Made by a program: the position numbers and the translations under genes
Shown: piece by piece, positions 17,811 to 26,466 of the stretch
Numbering within the stretch: position 1 is the stretch's first letter
Layout of the letters: each line of letters starts with the position of its first letter
Notes under the pieces: model-generated
What the model saw: the letters and a program-made list of their open reading frames with translations, nothing else
Told to the model about the DNA's origin: nothing
Database searches by the model: none
Assembly (NCBI RefSeq): GCF_003931875.1
Contig: NZ_CP034245.1
Coordinates: forward strand, 1,178,001-1,242,000
Length of the DNA stretch: 64,000 bases
Source of the DNA: Microbacterium sp. 10M-3C3
GTDB lineage: Bacteria; Actinomycetota; Actinomycetes; Actinomycetales; Microbacteriaceae
Direction: 5' to 3'

Positions 17811-17858
17811 AACGGTGTCAGAGGTCGTCTCTATCTTCGAACCACGGGATTGAAGGTG

Positions 17859-17874
17859 TAGAACGCATGTTCTA
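17859..17874 (+). promoter_or_regulatory. LexA (SOS) box of the imuA-imuB-dnaE2 cassette
   Basis: TAGAACGCATGTTCTA is a perfect palindrome with the actinobacterial SOS core GAAC-N4-GTTC. It lies 22 bases before the chosen imuA start. Confidence 0.93.
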
Positions 17875-17896
17875 ACCTGTGGGAGTGAGGGCGATC

Positions 17897-18610
17897 ATGC
17901 GGGACCAGGCGCACGCGGTGCCGGACATCCACGCCCTGCGCGCCCAGCTCGAGCGTATGCAGGGGCGCCGACTCGGCGCCCCGGTCCTGCCCACCCACCC
18001 CGCCTTCGCGGGGCTGCTGCCCGGTGGCGGCCTCAAGCCCGGCGCGGCGTATTCGCTCGCGCCGTCGGCGTCGCTGCTGCTCGCGCTCATGGCGCGCCCC
18101 TCCCAGGACGGTACGTGGTGCGGCGTCGTGGGCATGCCCGATCTCGGCGCCGAGGCCGCCGAGCGCTACGGTCTCGACCTCGACCGGCTCGTGTTCGTGC
18201 CCGACCCGGGCTCGCGGTGGCTCGCGGTCACCGCGACGATCGCCGAGGTGCTGCCGGTCGTGGCGGTGCGTCCGCCCACGCGCGTGTCCGACGGGGAGGT
18301 GGCGCGACTGGCCTCGCGGCTGCGCGACCGCGGCGCGGTGCTGCTCGTGCAGGGGGCGTGGCCGCAGGCCGAGGCCGTCATCGAGGTCGCCGACCCGCGG
18401 TGGTCGGGGCTCGGCGCCGGCCACGGGTACCTGGCCGGGCGCGAGCTGACGGTGTCGGTCACGAGCAAGCGCTCGCCGGGGGCGCGGCGCGTGCGGATGC
18501 TGCTTCCCGCCGCCGACGGCGGGGTCACCGTCGTGGGCGCTCCTGCCGAGCGCCTCCAGCCGCGCGAGCGTCCGGCGTTCGCGCGGGAACCGGTGCGGGC
18601 GGTGGGGTGA
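17897..18610 (+). CDS. imuA: ImuA-like RecA-fold accessory protein of the mutasome
   Basis: A 237-residue protein from ATG 17897 (GTG 17879 and 17885 are in frame, but GGGAGTGAGGG gives ATG 17897 a ribosome site). The N-terminal helix DIHALRAQLERMQGRRL, LLPGGGLKPGAAYSLAP and WCGVVGMPDLGAEAAERYGLDLDRLVFVP match the ImuA'/ImuA group, which has a degenerate RecA-like fold without a proper P-loop. It is thought to assemble with ImuB and DnaE2 for induced mutagenesis. The first gene of the cassette, it sits just after the LexA box, one base from imuB. Confidence 0.85.
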   Translation: MRDQAHAVPDIHALRAQLERMQGRRLGAPVLPTHPAFAGLLPGGGLKPGAAYSLAPSASLLLALMARPSQDGTWCGVVGMPDLGAEAAERYGLDLDRLVFVPDPGSRWLAVTATIAEVLPVVAVRPPTRVSDGEVARLASRLRDRGAVLLVQGAWPQAEAVIEVADPRWSGLGAGHGYLAGRELTVSVTSKRSPGARRVRMLLPAADGGVTVVGAPAERLQPRERPAFAREPVRAVG

Positions 18611-18611
18611 C

Positions 18612-20177
18612 GTGCCCGCGCCGGTGCGCAGCCTCGTGCTGTGGTTCCCCGACTGGCCCGTGACCGCCCTCGTGCGCGAGGCGGTGAGCCCGCCGCGCGC
18701 CGGCACGCCCGTCGCGGTGTTCGAGCGGAACCTCGTGGTCGCGTGCAACGGCGCGGCCCGCGCGCAGGGCGTGCGCCGCGGCCAGCGCCGGCGCGACGCG
18801 CAGGCGCGATGCCCCGGGCTGCAGGTGGTCGCCGCCGACCTCGCGCGCGACCACCGCGAGTTCGCGCCCGTCGTCGCGCGCATCGAGGAGCAGGCGCCGG
18901 GGGTGCAGATCGTGCGGGCGGGACTGTGCGTGCTGCGCGCCCGCGGGCCCGCGCGCTACTACGGCGGCGAGGCCGAGGCGGCGCGGGCGCTGTGCGACGC
19001 GCTCGCCGCCGACGGCGTGCCCGACGTGCGCGCCGGCGTCGCCGACGGCCCGTTCACGGCCGAGCAGGCCGCGCGCGCGGGCACGCGCCCCGACGCGCCG
19101 GTGCGGATCGTCGAGCCGGGGGAGTCGGCGGCGTTCCTCGCGCCGCTGCCGGTGACCGCGCTCGAGGACGACGAGCTGGCGGGCATCCTCGCACGCCTGG
19201 GCGTGCACACCCTCGGCCAGTTCGCCGCGATGCCCGTCGAACGCGTGCGCGAGCGGTTCGGCGGCCCCGGCGAGCGCCGGCACGCGCTGGCCGCCGGCGC
19301 CGACTCGCGCCCCGTCGAGCCGCGCGTGCCGCCGCCCGAGCTGCACCGCGACGTGGCGTTCGAGCCGCCCCTCGAGCTCGCCGACCAGGTCGCGTTCGGC
19401 GTGCGCGTGGCCGCGGAGGAGTTCATCGCGCGGCTCGGCGCGCACGACCTCGTGTGCACCGAGCTGCGCGTCGTGCTGACGGGGGAGCGGGGCGAGCGCA
19501 GCGAGCGGGTGTGGCTGCATCCGGGATCGTTCGACGCGGCCGCGGTGGTCGACCGCGTGCGATGGCAGCTGGCGGCGCTGCACGAGTCGCAGGCGCCCGG
19601 GTCGAAGGTGTTCGGCAGCGGGGTCGCGGCGGTGCACATCGCGCCGGAGGCGGTGGATGCGGCGGCCCACCACGCGATCGGACTGTTCGGCGCCGGGTCG
19701 GACGAGCGCGTGCACCACGCGCTGTCGCGCGTGCAGGCGATGCTCGGGCACCGCGGTGTCGTGACGCCCGTGATCGGCGGCGGGCGCTGGCTCGCCGAGC
19801 GGCAGGTGAACGTGCCGTGGGGCGACCGGGCGGTCGTGACGAAGGATCGCGCACGGCCGTGGCCGGGGAGCCTGCCTGACCCGCTGCCGGCGACGGTGTA
19901 CCCCGAGCCGCGCCTGGTGGAGGTGACCGACGCCGCCGGGCGCGCGGTCGCCGTCGGCGAGCGGGAGGCGCTCAGCGGCGCGCCCGCGATGCTCGAGGCG
20001 GGCGGGTACCGCCGGGCGATCACGGCGTGGGCGGGGCCGTGGCCGATCAGCGAGCGCGGCTGGGATGCGCTCCGCCGCCGTCGGGCGCACCGCTTCCAGG
20101 TCGTCGACGCCGACGGCATCGCGTGGCTGCTCGTGTGGGAAGAGGGCGAGTGGCGGGCGGAGGGGCGCTATGACTGA
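18612..20177 (+). CDS. imuB: ImuB, Y-family polymerase-like mutasome scaffold
   Basis: A 521-residue protein from GTG 18612. The Y-family fold is visible (RSLVLWFPDWPVTALVRE, ACNGAARAQGVRRGQRRRDAQARCP, LPVTALEDDELAGILARLGVHTLGQFAAMP). The catalytic acidic residues of true Y polymerases are not in place (FPDW replaces the DxD-type site), as expected for ImuB. It bridges DnaE2 to the beta clamp, and the long C-terminal region carries clamp and ImuA contacts in relatives. Co-transcribed with imuA and dnaE2. Confidence 0.92.
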   Translation: MPAPVRSLVLWFPDWPVTALVREAVSPPRAGTPVAVFERNLVVACNGAARAQGVRRGQRRRDAQARCPGLQVVAADLARDHREFAPVVARIEEQAPGVQIVRAGLCVLRARGPARYYGGEAEAARALCDALAADGVPDVRAGVADGPFTAEQAARAGTRPDAPVRIVEPGESAAFLAPLPVTALEDDELAGILARLGVHTLGQFAAMPVERVRERFGGPGERRHALAAGADSRPVEPRVPPPELHRDVAFEPPLELADQVAFGVRVAAEEFIARLGAHDLVCTELRVVLTGERGERSERVWLHPGSFDAAAVVDRVRWQLAALHESQAPGSKVFGSGVAAVHIAPEAVDAAAHHAIGLFGAGSDERVHHALSRVQAMLGHRGVVTPVIGGGRWLAERQVNVPWGDRAVVTKDRARPWPGSLPDPLPATVYPEPRLVEVTDAAGRAVAVGEREALSGAPAMLEAGGYRRAITAWAGPWPISERGWDALRRRRAHRFQVVDADGIAWLLVWEEGEWRAEGRYD

Positions 20178-20216
20178 GGCCACTTCGATGAAGCCGCGTC
20201 GGGGCGGAGGGCGCTG

Positions 20217-23200
20217 ATGGGCTTCCACAACCCGCCCGTGAAGTGGTCGGAGCTCGAGCGCACGCTCAGCGACACCCGACGCCCGCGCGACGTGCCCGCC
20301 AACGGCGACGGCGGCGACAGCCCTGCGTGGTCGCGCAAGCGCGGCAAGTACGTCGCGCCCTCGATCGAGCGGCCCGCCGACGCGGTGCCGTACGCCGAGC
20401 TGCACGCCCACTCGTCGTACTCGTTCCTCGACGGCGCCTCCTCGCCCGAGGAGCTCGCCGAAGAGGCCGAGCGCCTCGGGCTGCACGCGCTGGCCGTGAC
20501 CGACCACGACGGCTTCTACGGCATCGTCCGCTTCGCCGAGGCGGCGGAGGCGCTGAACGTGAAGACCGTGTTCGGCGCCGAGCTGTCACTGCAGCTGCCG
20601 AAGCCGCAGAACGGCGAGCCCGACCCCGTCGGAGCGCACCTTCTCGTGCTCGCGCGCGGCGAGGAGGGCTACCACCGCCTCGCCGCCGCCATCACGCAGG
20701 CCCAGCTCGCCGGCGCCGAGAAGGGGCGGCCGCGCTACGACCTGGCGGCGCTCGCCGAGCACGCCGGCGGGCCGCGCGACCCGCACTGGGCGGTGCTGAC
20801 CGGATGCCGCAAGGGCACCGTGCGTCGCGCGCTCGCCGCGGGCGGGCCGGCGGCCGCCGCATCCGCCCTCGAGGACCTCGTCGCGCTGTTCGGCCGCGAC
20901 GCGGTCAACGTCGAGCTGATCGACCACGGCAACCCCACCGACACGCGCGACAACGACGTGCTGGCCGCGCTCGCCGCCGAGCGCGGGCTCCCGGTGCTCG
21001 CGACGAACAACGTGCACTACGCGGTGCCCGAGCGCGAGCTGCTGGCCGCCGCGGTCGCGGCCGTGCGCGCGAACCGCGGCCTCGACGAGCTCGACGGCTG
21101 GCTGCCCGCGCACGCCGGCGCCCACCTGCGGTCGGGGGCGGAGATGGCGCGGCGCTTCGCGCGCTACCCGGGCGCGGTCGCGCGGACGGTGACCCTCGCC
21201 GACGAGCTGGCCTTCCCGCTGCGCAAGGCCAAGCCGGCGCTGCCCAAGCAGCACGTGCCCGACGGGCACACGCCGATGTCGTACCTGCGCACGCTGGTGT
21301 GGGATGCGGTGCCCCGCAAGTATCCGCGGCTCACCGAAGAGCAGCGCCGCCGCATCGAGGGCGAGCTCGACGTCATCGAGTCGAAGGACTTCCCCGGCTA
21401 CTTCCTCATCGTGTGGAGCATCGTGCAGGAGGCGCGCCGCCGCGGCATCCTGTGCCAGGGCCGCGGATCGGCCGCGTCGAGTGCGGTGTGCTACCTGCTG
21501 GACATCACCGCCGTCGACGCGATCCACTACAACCTGCCGTTCGAGCGGTTCCTCTCGCACCTGCGCGACGAGGAGCCCGACATCGACGTCGACTTCGACT
21601 CCGACCGGCGCGAGGAAATCATCCAGTGGGTCTACGGCAAGTACGGCCGCGAGCGGGCCGCGCAGGTGGCCAACGTCATCCAGTACCGGCCGAAGAACGC
21701 CGTGCGCGACATGGCCAAGGCGCTCGGGCACTCGCCCGGGCAGCAGGACGCGTGGTCGAAGCAGGTCGAGCGCTGGGGGGCGACGCTCGAGTCGGCCGAC
21801 CACGACATCCCCGACCAGGTCATCGAGTTCGCCTCGGAGCTGCTGCGTGCCCCGCGGCACCTCGGCATCCACTCCGGCGGCATGGTGCTCACCGATCGGC
21901 CGGTGGGCGAGGTCGTGCCCATCGAGCACGCGCGCATGGACAACCGCACCGTCATCCAGTGGGACAAGGACGACGCGGCGTGGATGGGACTGGTGAAGTT
22001 CGACCTGCTGGGGCTCGGGATGCTCGCGGCGCTGCAGTACTGCTTCGACCTCATCCGGGAGGCGACGGGGGAGGAGTGGCGCCTGGAGACCCTGCCCAAG
22101 GACGAGAAGGCCGTGTACGACATGCTGTGCCGGGCGGATTCGATCGGCGTGTTCCAGGTGGAGTCGCGCGCGCAGATGGGGCTCCTCCCGCGTCTGCAGC
22201 CGCGGGAGTTCTACGACCTCGTCATCCAGATCGCGCTCGTGCGTCCCGGCCCGATCCAGGGCGGCGCGGTGCATCCGTTCGTCCGCCGCAAGCTCGGGCA
22301 GGAGGAGGTGACGTACGTGCACGAGAAGCTGCGACCCGTGCTCGAGCGCACCAAGGGCGTGCCGGTGTTCCAGGAGCAGCTCATGGGCATGGCCGTCGCG
22401 ATCGGCGAGTGCTCGGCGGCGGATGCGGACGTCCTCCGCCGCGCGATGGGCTCCAAGCGGGGTATCGAGCGGATCGAGTCGATCCGCGAGCAGCTGTTCC
22501 GCGGCATGATCGAGGTCAACGGGCTCTCGCAGCAGGAGGCCGACGCGATCTACGCCAAGATCCAGGCGTTCGCGAACTTCGGGTTCGCCGAGTCGCACGC
22601 GCTGTCGTTCGGGCTGCTCGTGTACGCGAGCTCGTGGATCAAGCTGCACTATCCGGCGGCGTTCCTCGCGGGGCTGCTGCGCGCGCAGCCGATGGGCTTC
22701 TACTCCCCGGCGACGCTCACCGCCGACGCCCGGCGGCACGGCGTGGAGGTGCGCCGGCCCGACCTGCACCGCTCCGGCGTGCAGGCGACGCTCGAGCCGG
22801 TCGCCGACGCCGCGCGAGCGCAGGGCCCGACCGGGCTCGACACGTGCACGCATCAGGATCAGCCGCCGGTCGGCGAGTTCGACCCCGCCGCACCCGACGA
22901 GACGGCGGCGCACCGGCGCGACGGCGCCTTCGCGGTGCGGCTGGGGCTCGCCGCGGTCACGGGCATCGGCGTGAAGGCGGCCGAGCGCATCGTGGCCGAG
23001 CGCGAGGCATCCGGGCCCTACCGCGATCTGCGCGATCTCGTGCGGCGCACCGGGCTCACCGCCGCGCAGCTGGAGGCGCTCTCGACGGCGGGCGCGTTCG
23101 AGAGCCTCGGCATCAGCCGCCGCGCGGGCATCTGGCTCGCCGGATCGGCCGCCCAGGACCGGGCGGAGTTCCTGCCCGACTCGATGCTGTCGGTGCAGCC

Positions 23201-23633
23201 GCCGCTGTTCGCCGACCAGACCAGCTACGACATCCTCGCCGCCGACCTGTGGGCGACGGGGGTCTCCACCGACGACCATCCGATGACGCACTACCGGTCG
23301 GCGCTGGATGCCCGCGGCGTGCTCACCTCGAGCGAGCTTCGTCGACACGAGAACGGCCGGCGCGTGGAGGTGGCGGGGCTCGTGACCCACCGGCAGCGTC
23401 CGGCGACCGCATCCGGCATCACGTTCCTCAACCTCGAGGACGAGCACGGGCTCGTCAACGTCATCTGCTCCGTCGGCGTGTGGAACAGGTATCGCCGCAT
23501 CGTGCGGGATTCGCCCGCGCTCATCGTGCGCGGCATCCTGGAGCGGTCGGTGGAGGGCGTGACGAACCTCGTCGCCGACGCGTTCGAGGATCTGCGTGTG
23601 GGTGTCTCGCACTCGTCGCGCGACTTCCGCTGA
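20217..23633 (+). CDS. dnaE2: Error-prone DNA polymerase III alpha subunit DnaE2
   Basis: A 1138-residue DnaE2. It begins MGFHNPPVKWSELERTLS, followed by a PHP domain (YAELHAHSSYSFLDGAS, VTDHDGFYG). The palm contains the catalytic segment PDIDVDFDSDRREEII. Fingers and tandem HhH (VTGIGVKAAERIVAERE) lead to an OB-fold (VEVAGLVTHRQRP, ITFLNLEDEHG). It performs damage-tolerant, mutagenic synthesis during the SOS response. It starts 39 bases after imuB and belongs to the LexA-controlled cassette. Confidence 0.97.
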   Translation: MGFHNPPVKWSELERTLSDTRRPRDVPANGDGGDSPAWSRKRGKYVAPSIERPADAVPYAELHAHSSYSFLDGASSPEELAEEAERLGLHALAVTDHDGFYGIVRFAEAAEALNVKTVFGAELSLQLPKPQNGEPDPVGAHLLVLARGEEGYHRLAAAITQAQLAGAEKGRPRYDLAALAEHAGGPRDPHWAVLTGCRKGTVRRALAAGGPAAAASALEDLVALFGRDAVNVELIDHGNPTDTRDNDVLAALAAERGLPVLATNNVHYAVPERELLAAAVAAVRANRGLDELDGWLPAHAGAHLRSGAEMARRFARYPGAVARTVTLADELAFPLRKAKPALPKQHVPDGHTPMSYLRTLVWDAVPRKYPRLTEEQRRRIEGELDVIESKDFPGYFLIVWSIVQEARRRGILCQGRGSAASSAVCYLLDITAVDAIHYNLPFERFLSHLRDEEPDIDVDFDSDRREEIIQWVYGKYGRERAAQVANVIQYRPKNAVRDMAKALGHSPGQQDAWSKQVERWGATLESADHDIPDQVIEFASELLRAPRHLGIHSGGMVLTDRPVGEVVPIEHARMDNRTVIQWDKDDAAWMGLVKFDLLGLGMLAALQYCFDLIREATGEEWRLETLPKDEKAVYDMLCRADSIGVFQVESRAQMGLLPRLQPREFYDLVIQIALVRPGPIQGGAVHPFVRRKLGQEEVTYVHEKLRPVLERTKGVPVFQEQLMGMAVAIGECSAADADVLRRAMGSKRGIERIESIREQLFRGMIEVNGLSQQEADAIYAKIQAFANFGFAESHALSFGLLVYASSWIKLHYPAAFLAGLLRAQPMGFYSPATLTADARRHGVEVRRPDLHRSGVQATLEPVADAARAQGPTGLDTCTHQDQPPVGEFDPAAPDETAAHRRDGAFAVRLGLAAVTGIGVKAAERIVAEREASGPYRDLRDLVRRTGLTAAQLEALSTAGAFESLGISRRAGIWLAGSAAQDRAEFLPDSMLSVQPPLFADQTSYDILAADLWATGVSTDDHPMTHYRSALDARGVLTSSELRRHENGRRVEVAGLVTHRQRPATASGITFLNLEDEHGLVNVICSVGVWNRYRRIVRDSPALIVRGILERSVEGVTNLVADAFEDLRVGVSHSSRDFR

Positions 23634-23695
23634 ACCGGATGCCCGCGACCGCCGTCGATAGACTGCGGCTGGACGCCCGCGACCCAAGGACGGTT

Positions 23696-24427
23696 ATGAC
23701 CTCTCCCTCCTCGACCCCGCCCGGCTGGTACCCCGACACGGAGCGCCCCGGCGGGGAGCGCTGGTGGAACGGCCTCGCGTGGACCGACGATCGCCGCGGT
23801 GGCGCGGCATCCGGATTCGCGGCGCCGACGGCGCCTGCCGCAACGCCCGCATACCCCGGGTACCCGGCCTACCCCGCATACCCGAGCGCCCCGGCCGCAT
23901 CGGGGGAGCAGGTCGCGCGGCGCGACATCCCGACGGGCACGGTGTGGATCTGGCTCGTCATCTTCGCCCCGGTCGTCACCGTGCTGCCGCTGTTCTTCTT
24001 CGACTGGGAGGGGTACCTGCGCGACGTGATCGTGCAGGCGGCGCAGGATCCGCAGGGCGTCAGCCCGTTCGCCGCCACCCCCTTCGAGGCCGGACTGCTC
24101 GGGTTCAGCGTCTTCCAGTACGTCGTGGCGGGGCTGCAGGTGCTGTTCGCGTGGCTCGACTGGCGGGCGCTGAAGGCGCGCGGCATCGTGAAGCCGTTCC
24201 ACTGGGCGTGGAGCTTCTTCACGTTCGTCGTCAGCAACGGCGTGTACGTCATCGGGCGCGGCATCGTGCTGCGCCGTCAGACCGGCAGCGGTCTCGGCCC
24301 GGTGTGGGCGTGGATCGCCCTCACGGTCGCGAGCGTCATCGCGGGCGTGGTGTTCGCGGCGTACCTGATGAACTTCGTCTTCACGGTGATGGTGCCCTAC
24401 ATCGAGCAGTACTCCACGACGCTCTGA
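23696..24427 (+). CDS. DUF2510 domain membrane protein
   Basis: A 243-residue protein. Residues 9-32 are the tryptophan-rich DUF2510 motif (PPGWYPDTERPGGERWWNG), followed by a Pro/Ala/Tyr repeat (PAYPGYPAYPAYP) and then four hydrophobic helices between about 80 and 235. Start ATG 23696. DUF2510 is an actinobacterial cytoplasmic module of unknown function often fused to membrane segments. 20 bp separate it from the UBP-type zinc-finger gene. Confidence 0.85.
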   Translation: MTSPSSTPPGWYPDTERPGGERWWNGLAWTDDRRGGAASGFAAPTAPAATPAYPGYPAYPAYPSAPAASGEQVARRDIPTGTVWIWLVIFAPVVTVLPLFFFDWEGYLRDVIVQAAQDPQGVSPFAATPFEAGLLGFSVFQYVVAGLQVLFAWLDWRALKARGIVKPFHWAWSFFTFVVSNGVYVIGRGIVLRRQTGSGLGPVWAWIALTVASVIAGVVFAAYLMNFVFTVMVPYIEQYSTTL

Positions 24428-24447
24428 CCCCCGGAGGAGAACCCGAC

Positions 24448-24816
24448 ATGGACACCGAGCAGATCGACACGAGCGCGAAGCCGTGGGCGAGCGGATGCAC
24501 CGACTGCGACGCGCTCGGCGGGTGGTGGGTGCACCTCCGCCGCTGCGCCGCGTGCGGGCACATCGGATGCTGCGACGACTCCCTCGCCCGACACGCCACC
24601 GCGCACTGGCAGGAGACGGGGCACCGCTACATCCAGAGCTTCGAGCCGGGTGAGGACTGGTGGTGGGACTACCAGGAGCAGGCGATGGTCGAGGGCCCCG
24701 AGCTCGCGCCGCCGACGAGCCGCCCCGAGTCTCAGCCGTCGCCCGGCCCCGAGGGACGCGTGCCCGGCGACTGGCGCCGCGTGCTCCTGGCCCGCGCGCG
24801 CGACGAGCGGGCCTGA
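24448..24816 (+). CDS. UBP-type zinc finger protein
   Basis: A 122-residue protein with a bacterial UBP-type zinc finger. Ligands include C17/C20 (SGCTDC), C33/C36 (RRCAACGHIGCCDD), C41 and the histidines of ARHATAHWQETGHRYIQSFEPGEDWWW. The C-terminal third is Pro/Ser-rich. A GGAGGAGAACCC ribosome site precedes ATG 24448. Bacteria lack ubiquitin, so the ligand of this fold here is unknown. Confidence 0.9.
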   Translation: MDTEQIDTSAKPWASGCTDCDALGGWWVHLRRCAACGHIGCCDDSLARHATAHWQETGHRYIQSFEPGEDWWWDYQEQAMVEGPELAPPTSRPESQPSPGPEGRVPGDWRRVLLARARDERA

Positions 24817-24838
24817 CCCGGTCGCGCCTCCTCGCGGA

Positions 24839-25759
24839 TCAGTCTCCGAGCACGAGTTCGGCGGCCCCGACGAGGGGGCTCTCGTCGCCGAGCGCCGCGG
24901 GCACGATGCGCGCACGGGCGAGGAACGGGAACGGCGCGGCGGCGTCGCGGGCCGCGGCCACGCGCGCGACGTAGTCGTCGGTCACCCGCGAGAACCCGCC
25001 GCCGATCACGACGACGTCGAGGTCGAGGAGCGCCGCCGCGGAGACGAGCGCCGCTCCCACCGCCGCGGCACTGCGCTCGACGGCCGCGATGGCGAGCGCG
25101 TCACCGGTGGCGCATCCGCGGGCCAGCTCCTCGCCTGTGTCTCCCGACCAGCCCTGGTCGCGCGCCCAGCGCACGGCGTTGGGGCCGCTCGCGACGCGTT
25201 CGACGGTCGCGGCGAGTCCGCCCTCCGCCGTGAAGCCCGCGACCGCGACCTGGCCGATGTGGCCGGCGTTGCCGCTCGCGCCGCGCACGGGTCGGCCGTC
25301 GATCACGACGCCGCCGCCGATGCCGGTGGACACGACCATGCCCAGGACGACCCGGCCGCCGCGTCCGGCGCCGCGGCGCGTCTCAGAGAGCGCGATGCAC
25401 TGTCCGTCGAGGGCGAGGCGCACCGGCCCGTCCGTCCAGGCTGTGGGCAGGGCCGCGCGCACGGCGTCGACGATGTCGAAGCGGGCGGCGCCGGGGAGGT
25501 TCAGCGGTGAGATCGTGCCCGCGTCGGCGTCGACCGGGCCGGCGCTGCCGATGCCCGCGCCGCGCACCGTCGCTCCGCCCGGCAGCGCGGCCGTGGCGCG
25601 TGTGACGACCTCGGCCACCGCGGCGCGCAGGCCCGCGGCGTCGGCTTCCGCTCCGGTGGCGGCCCGCGAGCGCGACCCCGGGAGCACCGTGCCGGAGGCG
25701 TCGACCAGCGCGGCTTCGACCTTCGTTCCGCCCAGATCGACGGCGAGTGCGACATCCAC
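24839..25759 (-). CDS. ROK family sugar kinase-like protein lacking the zinc motif
   Basis: A 306-residue protein from GTG 25759 with the phosphate-binding DLGGTK near the start, GIGSAGPVDADAG, STGIGGGVVIDG and DVVVIGGGFSRV, typical of ROK kinases (glucokinase or N-acetylhexosamine kinases). The usual zinc-binding CxCGxxGCxE motif after GHIG is absent: the segment reads FTAEGGLAATVE with no cysteines. It may be a zinc-free kinase or have lost activity. Sugar substrate unknown. Confidence 0.85.
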   Translation of the reverse strand: MDVALAVDLGGTKVEAALVDASGTVLPGSRSRAATGAEADAAGLRAAVAEVVTRATAALPGGATVRGAGIGSAGPVDADAGTISPLNLPGAARFDIVDAVRAALPTAWTDGPVRLALDGQCIALSETRRGAGRGGRVVLGMVVSTGIGGGVVIDGRPVRGASGNAGHIGQVAVAGFTAEGGLAATVERVASGPNAVRWARDQGWSGDTGEELARGCATGDALAIAAVERSAAAVGAALVSAAALLDLDVVVIGGGFSRVTDDYVARVAAARDAAAPFPFLARARIVPAALGDESPLVGAAELVLGD

Positions 25760-25823
25760 GGTGATCCCCTTCCCGACCCGTCCACGCTAGCGCGCTCGCC
25801 GTCGGCGAACGCGCCGCACAACG

Positions 25824-25850
25824 CTGGCACTCTCGGGTGGAGAGTGCTAA
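25824..25850 (+). promoter_or_regulatory. CIRCE-like operator upstream of hsp20
   Basis: CTGGCACTC-N9-GAGTGCTAA keeps the exact CIRCE spacing with two mismatches in the left arm; the right arm is perfect. It overlaps a promoter-like pair, TGGCAC (25825) and TAATCT (25847), with a 16-base spacer. Confidence 0.85.
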
Positions 25851-25860
25851 TCTGACATCA

Positions 25861-25881
25861 CTTGAGTCGAGTCAACTCAAG
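25861..25881 (+). promoter_or_regulatory. HAIR operator (HspR site) upstream of hsp20
   Basis: CTTGAGT-N7-ACTCAAG is a perfect HAIR consensus, ten bases downstream of the CIRCE-like element and 53 bases before the hsp20 start. HspR itself is not in the window. Confidence 0.95.
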
Positions 25882-25933
25882 TCCAGAACATGGGATGCCG
25901 GAGCATCCGCTTCGGCGAGTCGAAGGAGGAGAC

Positions 25934-26386
25934 ATGGCAGGCTACGACCCTTTCCGTGAGTTCGACCGGCTCGCTTCGGCGCTGGTCGAGGGCCGGCGCG
26001 GACCTCGGCGGATGCCGATGGACCTGTACCGCGACGGCGACCACTATGTGCTGACCGCCGACCTCCCGGGCATCGACCCGGGCTCGGTCGACATCGACGT
26101 CGACGGCCAGCTGCTGACGATCCGCGCCGAGCGCACGCTCACGACGGGCGAGGGCGTCAAGTGGATCACCCGCGAGCGCGAGGCGGCGTCGTTCGTGCGG
26201 CAGCTGAACCTCGGCCAGGGCATCGACACCGACCGCATCAGCGCGTCGTACGGCAACGGCGTGCTGTCGGTGACGATCCCGGTGAGCGAGAAGGCCAAGC
26301 CGCGGCGTATCGAGGTGACGACGGAGTCGGACGCCTCGACGATCCGCGCGCACGAGACCGACGCGCCGACGCCGATCGAGCAGTGA
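25934..26386 (+). CDS. Small heat-shock protein Hsp20
   Basis: A 150-residue alpha-crystallin chaperone. The N-terminal arm (AGYDPFREFDRLASALVEG) is followed by the crystallin domain from MPMDLYRDGDHYVLTADLPGI to the signature SYGNGVLSVTIPVSEKAKPRRIEV. It holds unfolding proteins without ATP. A strong AAGGAGGAGAC ribosome site precedes ATG 25934. Control by both HrcA and HspR is indicated by the two operators upstream. A hairpin terminator follows. Confidence 0.96.
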   Translation: MAGYDPFREFDRLASALVEGRRGPRRMPMDLYRDGDHYVLTADLPGIDPGSVDIDVDGQLLTIRAERTLTTGEGVKWITREREAASFVRQLNLGQGIDTDRISASYGNGVLSVTIPVSEKAKPRRIEVTTESDASTIRAHETDAPTPIEQ

Positions 26387-26398
26387 CGCACTGACAAG

Positions 26399-26434
26399 AG
26401 CGGGGCGGTTCCTCCGGGAGCCGCCCCGCTCGTT
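26399..26434 (+). terminator. Terminator after hsp20
   Basis: AGCGGGGCGG (26399-26408) pairs with CCGCCCCGCT (26421-26430), followed by CGTTCGTC. Confidence 0.85.
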
Positions 26435-26466
26435 CGTCTCCGCTTCGGCACGGGTAGCGTGGGGGA

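Larger units (their letters stand above)
17381..17828 (+). repeat. Three tandem ~150-bp direct repeats
   Basis: Three near-identical units (about 152, 149 and 147 bp) fill the gap between the HNH gene and the SOS cassette. Each runs from CCGATCGGCGCCTCG through CCGTCCGATCCGGCCGAGG, one 69-bp GAATTC-ended element, and GAACGGTGTC(G/A)GAGGTCG. Differences between units are one- to three-base indels in the leading part. There is no convincing coding potential, and the long open frames through it are GC artefacts. Unlike a CRISPR array, there are no variable spacers. Confidence 0.97.

Noticed and set aside
17381..17828. CRISPR array
   Set aside because: Units are about 150 bp, adjacent and near-identical, with no unique spacers and no cas genes nearby.
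20586..23687. 1033-codon open frame antisense to dnaE2
   Set aside because: Shadow of a high-GC gene; no domain resemblance.
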